A stretch of DNA of 64,000 nt, taken from Mactra quadrangularis (lineage: Eukaryota; Mollusca; Bivalvia; Venerida; Mactridae). This document shows positions 34,575 through 45,518 of the stretch, in pieces. The first letter of the stretch is position 1. Every line of letters begins with the position of its first letter. Location: the NCBI GenBank assembly GCA_025267735.1, contig CM046295.1:22848938-22912937 (forward strand). The letters are read 5' to 3'. The position numbers were made by a program, and so were the translations under genes. Below the pieces are notes generated by a model. The model had not been told where the DNA came from. It did not search any database and saw nothing but the letters and a program-made list of their open reading frames with translations.

Positions 34575-35510
34575 ATATATTACCGAAGTATATTTTCATA
34601 TACTCGTATTGTTTTTTTTGTGTTTGCTATTTCAGATAAAAAGAAAAATGTCTGACTATTTTCATTATTTTTAAATTCTAAGTTAAAAGAAAATATTCCT
34701 TTGAAACAAAGTGATTTCATTCTCTAAAAATCGCATAAACTTAGTTTAAAAGAGTTTTTTTCTTTAAGAGTGAAATTATTCGTCTTGTGAGCAAGTAACT
34801 TTATGTCCCAAAATAAAGTGTACATGATTCATGTATCCAGATATGAGTGTATAAACGAAGTTATCAAAACAATAAGTTCAAGATATAAAAGCTGGAATAT
34901 TACCACACATAAATTGTGTAAACATATACAACATTTCATACATTTTTTTTTGTACATTAGCGGTGTAAATATGGTTTGAATTTTATATACTTCAGTTTCA
35001 AAATATAATGATATTGACATTAAATATTGAAATATGAGACGCATTCTATTCACATTTAAATGAATAATTATTAAATATATTGACAAACCCACATGGTATA
35101 CAATAAAAAAGATCTGTTGAATTGATTGTTACATCTAAAGCATAGACACAAATGAAACATCAACGTCGTTCATAAATGCGTCATAAATTTATTATTAAGA
35201 TTTTTTTGAAAAGCAATATGATAATTTCTTAAAATAATATTTTCAAATAAGATCAACTGTTGTATTTTTAGATTTACTTTACGATTACCAAGAGTTAATA
35301 AGCTAAATTATTCACGCTTTTTAAGTGAACTGATGGGATATTAGTGTAAACAGGAAAATCATATTGCCGCCTAGACAAAATGTCCCTACATAGTTCAATT
35401 TATCTATGAAAACTAAAATAAAGCGTGGTATGTATGTATGCCTAACGATCAAGCACACGTTAATGTTTTATAACTATAAAATATAAATAAAAGTTTACAG
35501 TGCAACTAAA
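34575..35510. other. Upstream region of the LRAT-domain gene
   Basis: No exon recognised with confidence. AT-rich, with a TGCGTCATAAAT (AP-1/CRE-like) sequence at about 35177. Confidence 0.35.
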
Positions 35511-35539
35511 TCAATATTGTTTTTGTAGAACAATTAAAT

Positions 35540-36445
35540 ATGGCTTCATGTTCGAAGGAATCAGATATCGATTGGGGCTGTCTCGCTGGAGAAGATGAAG
35601 ATGTTTTACGCCTGATCAAGGAACTAGAGCCGTATTTTGATACAAATAATTTAGAAAAAGACGCTGAAAATCTAAAAACCTCAGAGGGAAAATTCAATGA
35701 AATTGAATTAACAGTAAAAAAAATAGTTGAATCTTTGAAGGAACCACCTAAAACATCATGTGCAAAGTGTTCGACAGAAATCGAAATTACAAAAGTAAGT
35801 CAATTCCGTGTGGGTCAACATCTATCGATGCCTGGTTTCAGAGAAAAATTAAGTAACATCTACAAACATCATGCCATTGTAACAAGAGTTATATCTACTG
35901 TATCTACGGTTGCAGAACTTGAACTGATACATTTCTACTATAAAGATGACAAGCAGCTACAAATTACTACAAAAGAAAAATATGATTTACGAGAAAGAAA
36001 AAAACCAATTTACTACATCGAGTATGAGCGCCAAGGCTACGAGCCTCAACAGGTTGTAGAACGAGCTAAAGACATTCTAAAACAAAGTAAAGAAAAAGAT
36101 TCGCAATTTACAGAGTACAAACTGCTATCCTGTAACTGTGAACATTTTGCAACTTGGTGTGTCAATGGAAAAAGTGAAAGCCTTCAAGTCCAACAATTAG
36201 AAAGTTTAGGTACCAAAGTATACGCTGTCTTTAATATGTTAATACCATCTAATTGGAAGGCTCTCATTAATAAGATGATACCCACTGCTTGGAAGGCAGA
36301 CTCATCTGATGCATATGCTTTGTACTGTATAAATAGGACAAAAAATCATATAACAGATTTTAAAGATGGACACATATGTCGTTCATGCCTTAAGGCAAAA
36401 CTAATGGACTTGTGGTTTGAATTTGCTCTTTTACGTTCTTCATAG
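35540..36445 (+). CDS. LRAT-domain (NlpC/P60-fold) protein
   Basis: The protein has 301 residues in a single visible exon. A TTGTTTTTGTAG acceptor ends at 35528, 11 nt before the ATG, so a 5' non-coding exon is likely. Residues 1-80 are acidic and helical with a CxxC pair (C74, C77). Residues about 88-210 carry the LRAT-domain signature: H110 in HHAIV, H131 in LIHF and C200 in NCEHF, the His/His/Cys catalytic set of LRAT and HRASLS-type acyltransferases/phospholipases. Residues 225-301 hold a possible amphipathic segment (VYAVFNMLIPSNWKALINKM) and a second CxxC (C280, C283). Mammalian relatives usually have a C-terminal transmembrane helix; no clear one is seen here. The family acts on acyl groups of phospholipids or retinol; the substrate here is unknown. 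It stands alone between repeats. Confidence 0.85.
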   Translation: MASCSKESDIDWGCLAGEDEDVLRLIKELEPYFDTNNLEKDAENLKTSEGKFNEIELTVKKIVESLKEPPKTSCAKCSTEIEITKVSQFRVGQHLSMPGFREKLSNIYKHHAIVTRVISTVSTVAELELIHFYYKDDKQLQITTKEKYDLRERKKPIYYIEYERQGYEPQQVVERAKDILKQSKEKDSQFTEYKLLSCNCEHFATWCVNGKSESLQVQQLESLGTKVYAVFNMLIPSNWKALINKMIPTAWKADSSDAYALYCINRTKNHITDFKDGHICRSCLKAKLMDLWFEFALLRSS

Positions 36446-37420
36446 TGATCTTTAAAGCTAACCAAAACGTTTGTCTGAGATAGGGGTCGGCAACAATTAT
36501 TTTTATTTACATACTACGGACTTGAGCACTATGGTGATGTAACATAGTTAAATGATCATGACAACAGGGTTACATGTGTGCATCACGCATTGCCAACATT
36601 GTTAGGTATAAAGATTGTTCAAGAAGACCTTTGATTTAAATCCATCAAAACAAACAGTAAGGCTTTTTGATTGTAATCCTTGCGATATTAAGCCATCAAA
36701 TGAGGTTGTCAAACATGCAAGGAAGATAGTTGGTGAAACATAAAGGTCCACAGTAAATCGATATGATCATCTTTTTTTCTGGGCAAATAAAAATAATAAT
36801 GTGACATATTAATGTGATAATGAGATCGATACGGACCAGTTGACAACACGCAGTGTTACAGATGCATTTATTCGGACAGCAGATGTACATTTAATGATTA
36901 GTGATTTAGAACTAGAAGATGTTGGGTAGAATCAGGAAAAAAGTATTGTCGTCGGAATAAAATCTTTGGATGACAATTATGGACGTGAGTTCAAACTCAA
37001 AATAATAGTGAACAGTCCCTAATATGTTGGGTTTGTTTGTTAAAAAGGTATATCATGTAGTCTTAAACAAGTATAAGTTTACTGTGTATATTTACCATCC
37101 AACTTACTGTTTTCCCATGGAGACACGATCTGAGTGCACTGTAGCACTTACAGGCAAGAGAGGAAAATGATGGACAAATAATGGCTTCATTAGCCATTGC
37201 ATCATGCGAAACCTGTCAGCAACAGCAGTTGGCATCTACTTGATTGACGTTGGCTTTGATAGCAATACATGAAATAGAAACATTGAATACTTAAATCAAA
37301 ATTCTTGATTGCATTTTAATATTTAATTTTAGACTGCTAATTATTTCCATACCTGACAATGAACAATTCATTAGGAATCAGATTTTAAGCTGAACAATGA
37401 AACAGTGGTCAGGCCTAAAT
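36446..37420. other. Downstream of the LRAT gene; possible decayed coding DNA at 36620-36910
   Basis: Between about 36613 and 36905 one can read protein-like stretches in the plus strand (for example FDLNPSKQTVRLFD and VTDAFIRTADVHLM), separated by stops and frame changes. I do not recognise the family. The remainder shows nothing. Confidence 0.3.
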
Positions 37421-37424
37421 TAAC

Positions 37425-37640
37425 CTAAAATACTTTGTTTGCCCCTTACCGACCTTAAATGCATGGGTTGGATCGGTAGGTAGGAAAACTATTTTATTTT
37501 GTAATGATTAACACACGGAAATTGAAGCAAAAATACTTTATTTGTCCCTTAACGACCTTAAATGTATGGGTTGGATCGGTAGGTAGGAAAAATATTTCAT
37601 TTTGTAATGATTTACACACGGAACTTGAAGCAAAATTATT
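37425..37640. repeat. 103-bp tandem duplication
   Basis: TACTTTGTTTGCCCCTTACC at 37431 repeats as TACTTTATTTGTCCCTTAAC at 37534. Both contain GGTTGGATCGGTAGGTAGGA. Confidence 0.9.
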
Positions 37641-38490
37641 GGCGTAAAGAAACTACCTGAAAGTAATGAACCTACGTGACCAATAGAAAAAAGGAATTAT
37701 ATTTGAGAACAGTTTGTACTACAGTGACTAGCATTTGATGTCTTTCTGTTATGTACACATGGTTGGTGGACGCATTTGTTCCATCTGAGTTGTATAACTG
37801 ATTAATGAAACAAGTTAATGAACAACTTCAGTGAGTGGGTATTGGGCAGCATACTTGGACGTTTCATTTTCTGATTTCTGAAATTACTTCAATATTTTTT
37901 ATTAGTGTAAAGGCTTGCTAAAACGTTTTGTGGCAAAATTGGGGAACAATATGTCAGAATGTAGTTCTCCTTAACTCCTATTGATTTCACATTGCGTTTT
38001 ATTGTATATTATGAGTGACTGTGACAGAAATGTAAACATTGTCCTTCCAGTATCATCGCTTAGAGTGCAATTTGTTCCAATGCATTAGAGCAGGGTTTTA
38101 GTCCTGGTTATACCTTGTCGATGATTCATGTAATGAAATATTCCGATAGTTTGGTGGATCATGTTGGAGCTGAATAGATAATTGCAAATGTTATGTGCAT
38201 CACTAAGAGTAAATCTTTGTGAGTATGAGGAAAAGGTCATGACTTTTTTTTAAAATGTTCATGGTTTATCTATATGCTTACTGTATCTATATAGACGAGC
38301 GAAACTGATTGATTATTCATACAAGTATATACAGTGACAACGGCCTCGGTTTTTGGACTAATATATAGTTATATACATCAACATCATTGACTCTAGTCAC
38401 GTGTCCACATGCATATACGTATATTGTAGATCAGATACGAATGACATCCATTTTTATTTTATAACAGATGATAATATCTCGGCTGTTTTA
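37641..38490. other. No gene seen
   Basis: Non-coding; nothing recognised. Confidence 0.4.
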
Positions 38491-38499
38491 TTCACTTGC

Positions 38500-40870
38500 A
38501 TTCGTTGTTAGTTTGCTTGTTTCTTCCTATTGTGTTTTATTTGCCATTTCAGTTATAGATACCTGGACGATAGTGACAGTCAATTTTAATCACCTGTTCA
38601 CAAAAATACATGACACTAATACGAGCATTTTTAGGGGCCAGGTGTTTTAGTTGTCTTTTTTGTTTTAAGCTATATCCGTATCATCCACTTATCATTTCGC
38701 AAGCATTGCATATAAGTTGTATGCTTTTTAACCATATCGTTCATTGAATATGAATATTGCTTCATGTTTTTCGCATGTTTGTTAGATTTGTTCATTATTA
38801 TCATTTACTTGTATTATATCCTTGAAAGGGATAGTAATTATAACCACTGTTCTATTTAAACTATTTATTGTAAACGTTTTGGCCATAGGCCTTCATCAGT
38901 TAATAAATTTTGCTACCGCAAGTTTACATCTTCTAATTAAGCTAACATACAGAAAGTAATGAGTGTATGACGCCAACTGACGTCTGACGTCGCGCCATTC
39001 CACAATTTAAAAGATGTAAACTTGCGGTAGCAAAATTTATCAAATGATGAAGACCTATGGCTGAAACGTTTTATAATAAAGAGTTAAAATAGAACAGTGG
39101 TCATTATTAAAATGTTATTAAATGCGTCTGTCTAAAAAGATATCTATTGTATTTTATGTGTATATAGTTCGTGACTATTGTTTTGAGTGGGTTTTTTTTG
39201 GACAAAACTTAAGCTAAGTGGCTTGCAGAAAATATTGTTTTAATACCAATTTGTACGTTAGTAGACAGTTTACGTCACAATATTTACAATATTTACATAA
39301 TAGCTGGTTAAAGTATCAATACAACTGGCTTTATGTCCTGAACGTGCATAGATAAAATGCAAAGTTACTTCTGAGGTAAAGTGTCTAAATAATACAATCG
39401 CTCTGCATTTAGATTGACCATTTTGGTGACTTAATATTTTAGCGTTTTGTCGTTGTGGACAGTCGGTTGCAACGCAAAGAGTCATTTTATAGTAAATTTG
39501 ATCGGGGAATTAAAAGTGGTCTTTGTCAGTATGTGGTCGAATCTGATTAGATGGTCATAACCACAGGTCCACTGTATTTTTTTAATCATTTATTCGTAAA
39601 TGTTTGTTATGTTGTACCTTTTATGTTTATTTTTTGCTTATTCTAAAAATGTACTTAAATACTATCTAGCTTTTTTACGCTTAGCACTTTAATTCAAAGC
39701 TCCATGTATGAGTTTCAGCTCCATATTTTTTATTGAAACTATATGTGGTACATATCGTAATAAAAAATCTATAAAAAGTAAGAAATTGGCGTTTGTAAGA
39801 TTATTTTCTAAACTTAAAAAAAAATATTTCACAAATGTTAAAATAGAATTGGTAAAAACGTGATTTTTTATAAGTTTCCTTGACATTTTTAGATTTTATT
39901 TAGATTATTTTCAAACATTATAATAATGAAAAATGCCCACAAATAATAGCAAATTAAATTAACTTTTATTTTGTCTTTTTTTAAACAAAATATGTTTTGA
40001 GTCATCTGAGTAGTGTTAAGAAAATGTCCTTCTATTCGAATGTTTTATTACTGGGATGGAAACGACGCACTCTTAACCCTCGTAAGCTAGCAAAATATAC
40101 GACCTTATAATATATATGCTAGTTTTTTTAATTACATATGAAAGTTTTTGTGTCCTTACCAATTGTTTTCTTGACAATTATAGTGATAGTTACCTCGACA
40201 GAGATCCAGAAAGTTCTGATCGCCAGTTCACTTAATACATGTAACAAATACGAGCTTATTAAAGGGTTCGGTGTGTAAGTTGTCTTTATTCGTTTTAATT
40301 TTTATCCATTCTACTCACGACCACTTAATGATTACTTATTTGCTTGACGCTTTTCTGCCCATATCGTTCATTCCGTACTGTTACTTAATATTGTTTCATG
40401 TTTTTCTCATGTGTGTTAAATTGATTCCATGCTGTTCATGTTATTAAACTGCGTGTTGATGCTTCAGTCTAACTGGATATTTTTTTTATTTTATGTGTAT
40501 ATATTTCATGACTTGTTTATATATTTGTTACTTATATTTGACAAAACTTAAACTAAGTGGCTTGAAGAAAATATTGTTTTAATATCATTTTCATGCGAAC
40601 AAGCTAGTTGACGTTAGGCTTATAACACGTTAACTATTCAAAGTATCATTACACACGTCTTTATTCCACGAACTTGCACAGACAAATTGCAAAGTAACTT
40701 TGGCGGTAAAGAGTCCCAATAGTTTTACGACAATGTCATTCTATTCGTATTTTTATTGCTGGGATGGAAGCGACGCACTCTGAGCTCTCTTGCAATAAAT
40801 ACGACCTGATAATATCTAGGCTAGTTTATTTAATTACATATGTAAGTTTTTGTGTCCTTCCCATTTGTAT
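38500..40870. repeat. Local direct duplication (about 38650-40160 versus 40310-40870)
   Basis: Shared blocks: CCATATCGTTCATT (38730/40360), TTTTATGTGTATATA (39150/40490), AAGTGGCTTG and AAAATATTGTTTTAATA (39216/40556), and GCTGGGATGGAAG-like plus GACGCACTCT (40050/40760). Copy 1 carries extra segments, including the foldback at 38843-39101. Confidence 0.75.
38843..39101. mobile_element. Foldback element with about 97-bp inverted arms
   Basis: Left arm 38843-38938 and right arm 39004-39101 are inverted copies. Both contain TTTGCTACCGCAAGTTTACA (or its complement) and a GATGAAGRCCTATGGCY-AAACG core, and end ACCACTGTTCTATTT. The 65-bp centre has GACGTCTGACGTCGCGCC. It is absent from the duplicate block near 40440. 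Confidence 0.85.
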
Positions 40871-40874
40871 TGCG

Positions 40875-41110
40875 GAGCTGTGTAGTGTATTATGGTGCGT
40901 TACAGTGTAGCGTAGTGTAGCTTACTGTAGTGTAGGAGTACAGTAATGGAGTGAAGTGTTATATAGTGTAACGTAGTAAAAGGTTGTGTAGGGTAGCGTT
41001 GTGCAGTGTAATAAAGCGGAGTGTAACATTGTGTGCTGTTGTGTAGTTTTCTGTAATGTAGAGTTCTTTAGTATAGTGTTGTGTAGTGAAGTACAATGTA
41101 GTGTAGTATA
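40875..41110. repeat. Decayed GTAGT-type satellite
   Basis: TAGTGTA, TAGCGTA and AGTGTTGTG-type pentamers, more diverged than at 5998 or 24525. Confidence 0.8.
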
Positions 41111-41149
41111 CTAATGATATTCTGTACAAGACAGTCTCTTAATTCAAGG

Positions 41150-41900
41150 GGCCGATATTGCAGGTTCAACTGTATAATTCTACATGAATCTTAGATAATT
41201 TATCCTTGATATATATATATCCTGTATATTTTACACAATGGTTAGTTTCATAGTTTTTTTTATTTTGTATTATTATGTATGTTAATACTTTTAAATTTGC
41301 ATTGACCAGCGGTCTGGTATTTGTTTTGATTTAAGCAACTCGCTCACAGTTTCGGTCATCTTTATATTTTAAAATCACTTGTTAGTGTCCGTAATTATGT
41401 TACGAAAACAAAGTTTTACTATTCTTAAGCAAGTTGACGTATATATGTAATGAGACATCACAATTAATGTTACTTAAAGGCTCTAAAATCACCTATACTG
41501 TTTCTAACGGTAAATGTTGTTTTTTTACTATAGTAATCATATTTTACGCTTGTATGTTTATTTGCACTAATTTGTTATTATCGTAACAATATTTTAATGC
41601 ATCCAAACTTTTTGGATAGTGTTTGTACGAGTTCAGGTTAAATATTTTGAATAAAAACTTTAAATCTCTGAAAAAAAGAATGTTCAAAGTATATTAATCT
41701 GAACTACATTTCACTGGTTATCAACGATTGTACATTTTATTTGCTATAAATTGATAAAGGTGCCATGATGTAATTGTGAAACTGTTACAAGTCTTTGGAA
41801 TTTATATTACTTTCTTTATTTTGTTTTTGTTCAATTAGAATAGTTTGTTCCGCTGTATGTTTCTTTTGTTAATGTATACATATAATGTGTATCATATCGT
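41150..41900. other. Third copy of the non-coding tail block
   Basis: 41335-41520 matches 6600-6760; the satellite plus this block keeps the order seen in unit 1. No B-box gene remains upstream of it. Confidence 0.55.
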
Positions 41901-41905
41901 TCTTT

Positions 41906-42135
41906 TTATTCTCCACGGTCAAAAGATGAATAATTTCACGGTGTATGCGTTCATTAAAATCATCGTTGTAATACATCCATGAGTTTCCGAAAGTGTGTAT
42001 TATGATCAAGTAAAGCTGTTTATGCCGTATGATATGTTTTAGTCAATATATTTCTAATAACAATTAGGCCACCAGTACAAAAACAATGCATTTAGTCACC
42101 GTGTAATTATTCAAACTTTGACAGTTGAAAAAAAA
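41906..42135. mobile_element. MITE, AATAATTTCACGG-type inverted ends
   Basis: Left AAAAGATGAATAATTTCACG and right CCGTGTAATTATTCAAACTT / GACAGTTG are inverted. The interior has ACATCCATGAGTTTCCGA, shared with 53717-53942. Confidence 0.8.
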
Positions 42136-42820
42136 AACCGCACAATACAAGTACATATAAAATAAAATTGATGACATTCTTGCAGTCAATTAATTTCAAA
42201 TATGTTAGAAACTGCAGATTAGTTTTGCAATACGTGTGAAAATTTATTGACAAGAAATGGCGTCTGTAACTGTGATCTTCTAAAAGTTTAAATATCAATA
42301 TTTAAATATGGGCATAACTTTACATGTATTGCAGTTATAATACTAACAAGAACGAATTTCCTGGTTAGAAAAGGAACGACTTTAAATTATTATTTTAATC
42401 ATATATTTTATCTTAAAAGGCTATAAGTGGAATACGTAAATCAGACAGTAATTGATAGTGTGACTTCATGGGTATATGAATATAATAAATTATTAAAATG
42501 AGGGGTATAAGGATTTGTGTGTTTGTTTGTGTGGCTTTGTCTGAATAATTCTTAACATAGTATTTCTTAGATGAAATTCACTTTTAAATATTTTATGTTC
42601 AATGATATATTTGTTAAATCTTTGAATTTTGATTAATAAATTACATTACTGTTAAAAACCCTTGATTATTTATTATACTTAGTTATATTTGTTGCTCAAG
42701 TTTATATTTTTGTATCTTTGTATTGTGCTTAATATATTACTATGATTTTGCTGTAACAAAACATTGATACTTTACTGAAATTGTATATGTTGCTCTAGTT
42801 TATTTTATCTAAGTTGTAGA
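42136..42820. other. No gene seen
   Basis: AT-rich, non-coding. Confidence 0.4.
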
Positions 42821-42824
42821 TCAT

Positions 42825-43225
42825 ACGTAAATTGAACACTCTTGAGTACACTTCCTGGTTCGCCAGTTGAGTTGGTAGGATTGGTTGCTAGATAAAACAG
42901 CACGATGGATATTTTCTGAATATGAATTGAACTATTACAGATAACTAATTGAGCCTGCTTGCAGTTGTCTGAATAGTTTTTATATCGTTTTTATCTCGTA
43001 ATATATATTACTTTGTACATGCTGTAAAATAAACATTGTATATAATATTGTTCCTTGTGTTTTTATATCGTCCTAGTTTATTTTATTTCAATAGAATAAC
43101 ATAATGCAACTTAAGTTAATCACTATTGAGTACACTTCCTGGTTCACAAAGTATTGAGTTGGTAGTGTTGGTTGCTAGATAAAACTACGATGGTTAGTTT
43201 CTGAATATTTATTGAGCCATCATGG
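42825..43225. repeat. 284-bp-period direct duplication
   Basis: TTGAGTACACTTCCTGGTTC followed by GTTGGTTGCTAGATAAAAC occurs at 42842 and 43126; the related single block in unit 1 is at 9026. Confidence 0.8.
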
Positions 43226-43800
43226 AAACCGAATTGAAACATGCTTCCAGTCATATGTTTTCGACCAATGCTATGAAATATGTTTGTTTTGAATGAACAC
43301 ATGTTCAGATGTTTTATGTAAGTGTTATTGTGCGTAAGTTTTGACCCCGACTTGACCTTTATGAAATAATATTCACTACATTGAATATGATTGCAGTATA
43401 AATGCTCGATTACACCATGACCGTGAGGATTTTGCGCTAAAATTTTACACATAAACATACCTTTATAATTCTACAATCGCTGCCAAAGTGTAGAGTAGGG
43501 GTGGTACTGATTTTCGTCGGGATATGTGTAGATTATTATCAAATATAAATTTAAAAGTTCAAATCGGGGTCAAACTTTACGCACTATACTTAGAATTGCA
43601 TAAGACTCGCTATACATAAAACAAGTAAATCAACTTGTTATGATAAGTATGAGATATAACGTCACGATCACTGTATTCAACAAATCCATATCCTCTTAAA
43701 TGGTGTTTAAACACTAACAATATTATCGTATATGAGGTTTTATGCCACAAGTTGACCAATTTGAACCTTTCTTCATTAAAACATACTATATAGTCAAAGT
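43226..43800. other. Non-coding block paralogous to the mariner flanks
   Basis: 43640-43770 matches the joined flanks of the mariner at 13360/14213 and so shows the uninterrupted state. Confidence 0.6.
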
Positions 43801-43807
43801 ATGTTAC

Positions 43808-43945
43808 AGAGGTCGTTGGTTTGATTCCTAGACGGATGTACATACCGTCGTAAAATAGACTGATTTCTATGTACATTCTCCGGCATGACTTTGTGTTAAA
43901 TAGTGCAGTCGTCAGCCACTGATGAACGAAGGTATGTTCCTAGTG
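43808..43945 (+). mobile_element. Diverged SINE family A fragment
   Basis: GAGGTCGTTGGTTTGATTCC (B box), then GACGGATGTACATACCGTCG and CATTCTCC follow the family A order weakly. Confidence 0.45.
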
Positions 43946-44183
43946 CTAGGTCAAATGCTTAGATCTAGAGCTCTAGGCCTACCCAGGAACACAAAATAGG
44001 ACTGACATGCTTAGTGATTTCTTTGAAAATATGTCAAATTTGGTAGATAGTATCATTTATTACATGACAAGGTTCCAAATATTTTTAAGTAAGTATCTGT
44101 ATTAAAACGATAAAAAAAATCGTTGTTAACATTGACCATCAGGTTTCCCACGAAACCACAAAAGTAATTTAGTGTATAAAAAA

Positions 44184-44485
44184 GCCGCCCGGCTAGCTCA
44201 GTTGGTAATACGCACATCTACTGATCGAGGGGTCGTGGGTACCGGGCAGGGCATACTTGCATGGAGCATGGTCTTGAAATTTTTTCTACGGCCATTCTCC
44301 CTCCTACAAATGATTTTAATTATGTAGGGCAATTATCAGTCTCTGACGAAAATATGGCTAAGTAATTGATTAACAGCTAAATCCAGAGATTTATATTTCC
44401 AGGAACAGTGAGTAGGTTGACTGACCGCCGTTATATGTTCTATACAATGTGTTGCTATGGCGTTAAACCCAACAAAACAAACAAA
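44184..44485 (+). mobile_element. SINE family A, full length
   Basis: tRNA-like head GCCGCCCGGCTAGCTCAGTT (A box) and GGGTCGTGGGTACC (B box). The body has CCATTCTCCCTCCTAC, ATCCAGAGATTTA and TTCCAGGAACAGTGAG, ending GGCGTTAAACCCAACAAAAC with an ACAAACAAA tail. Confidence 0.9.
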
Positions 44486-44675
44486 CTATAACCAATAGTC
44501 GCCTACCTTTCCACAATGCTGAAAATTTCTCCATATTATTTAATCAATGGAAGATAATTGACATTAATGTCAGATTTTCACCCCCCCCCCCCCTAGTGGA
44601 ATTCAAACCCGTACCCCATTCGGGACACGAGACTCAAATCACGGCGTGCTACAAACGGCGCTATCGACTTGGGTT
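44486..44675 (-). mobile_element. SINE family B, 3' end truncated
   Basis: Minus-strand head AACCCAAGTCGATAGCGCCG to CTATTGGTTATAGTT, directly abutting the SINE A tail. It includes a poly-C run (44581-44593). Confidence 0.8.
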
Positions 44676-45205
44676 AAAAACGTATATGAGGCGTTATATA
44701 ATATTGTACGAATAAAGGGAGAAAATCAATGAAATATTAAGTGATATAAAAGTGATATAAAATGAGAATTGCTGTATTACTCTCCCTTTGTATTATCTTT
44801 ATCTACAATGAATCTTATGTAACCCGAAAGATTAAAAAAAATTCGTAGAACTTAGCAGTTTGTAGACGAGCTATTAGTTACAAGAATATCCACACAGTTA
44901 TTCTTCCTCTTTAAGGGTCTTGTAGCCTTAAAGTAATCTATATAAGTTTACTGCTAATGTCAAAGACATTAAATTTAGTATACGGAAAAAGTATTTTAAA
45001 AATCGTAAAGGGGTGATAAAACGTCATTTTCAATAATTCGGTAGAAATGTCATGCTTTCTCTTAAATGTTATAATAAAGAAGCAAATTCAGTGGAACATT
45101 TTAAAGGAAGACTAGTATGTATTATTTTAAAACTTAATAAACCTGCCATGATCATCTCTCTTTTCATATAGCTGAATTAATATCTACAGAATTTAGAGCG
45201 ACTTG
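44676..45205. other. No gene seen
   Basis: Non-coding. Confidence 0.4.
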
Positions 45206-45211
45206 TTATTA

Positions 45212-45518
45212 CAGTCGCCTGGCTAGTTCAGTCGGAAGCACGCAAGCCTACCGATCGAGGGTTCGATTCCTGGGCGGGACATACTTTCGTGGAGCTTGGT
45301 CATGAAATTTTACCGGCCATTCTCCCTCCTACCAATGATTTTTAATTATGAAGGGTAGATGTCAGTCACGGACGAAAGTATGCGCTTAGTAGTTGGTTAA
45401 CAGCTTAATCCAGAGATTTAGCCTTTCCAGGAACAGCATGTAGGTTGACTGACCAATGTTACATGACCTATACAAGGTGTTTCTACGGCGTTAAACCCAA
45501 CTATAACAAACAAACAAT
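45212..45518 (+). mobile_element. SINE family A, full length
   Basis: Head TCGCCTGGCTAGTTCAGTCG and B box GGGTTCGATTCC. The conserved body and GGCGTTAAACCCAACTATAA tail match 44184-44485. Confidence 0.92.

Noticed and set aside
34372..34599. Tyr/Ile-rich open frame on the minus strand
   Set aside because: Translation of the (TATAA)n microsatellite.
38880..39085. Hammerhead-ribozyme-like core (CTGATGA ... GAAAC spacing) in the arms of the foldback
   Set aside because: The left arm has AAAAC instead of GAAAC. The right arm has ATGATGA instead of CTGATGA. An extra A sits between the core and the GGCC/GGCC stem. I could not find matching stems I and III with a cleavage site. A covariance-model search would settle it.
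39270..39485. Short minus-strand open frame with Cys residues
   Set aside because: Lies in a locally duplicated non-coding block whose other copy (about 40600-40700) does not keep the frame.
44184..44260. tRNA gene
   Set aside because: A- and B-box motifs are present but the stem sequences do not close into a cloverleaf, and a long SINE body with an ACAAAC tail follows. The same applies to 45212, 11515, 10910 and 59670.
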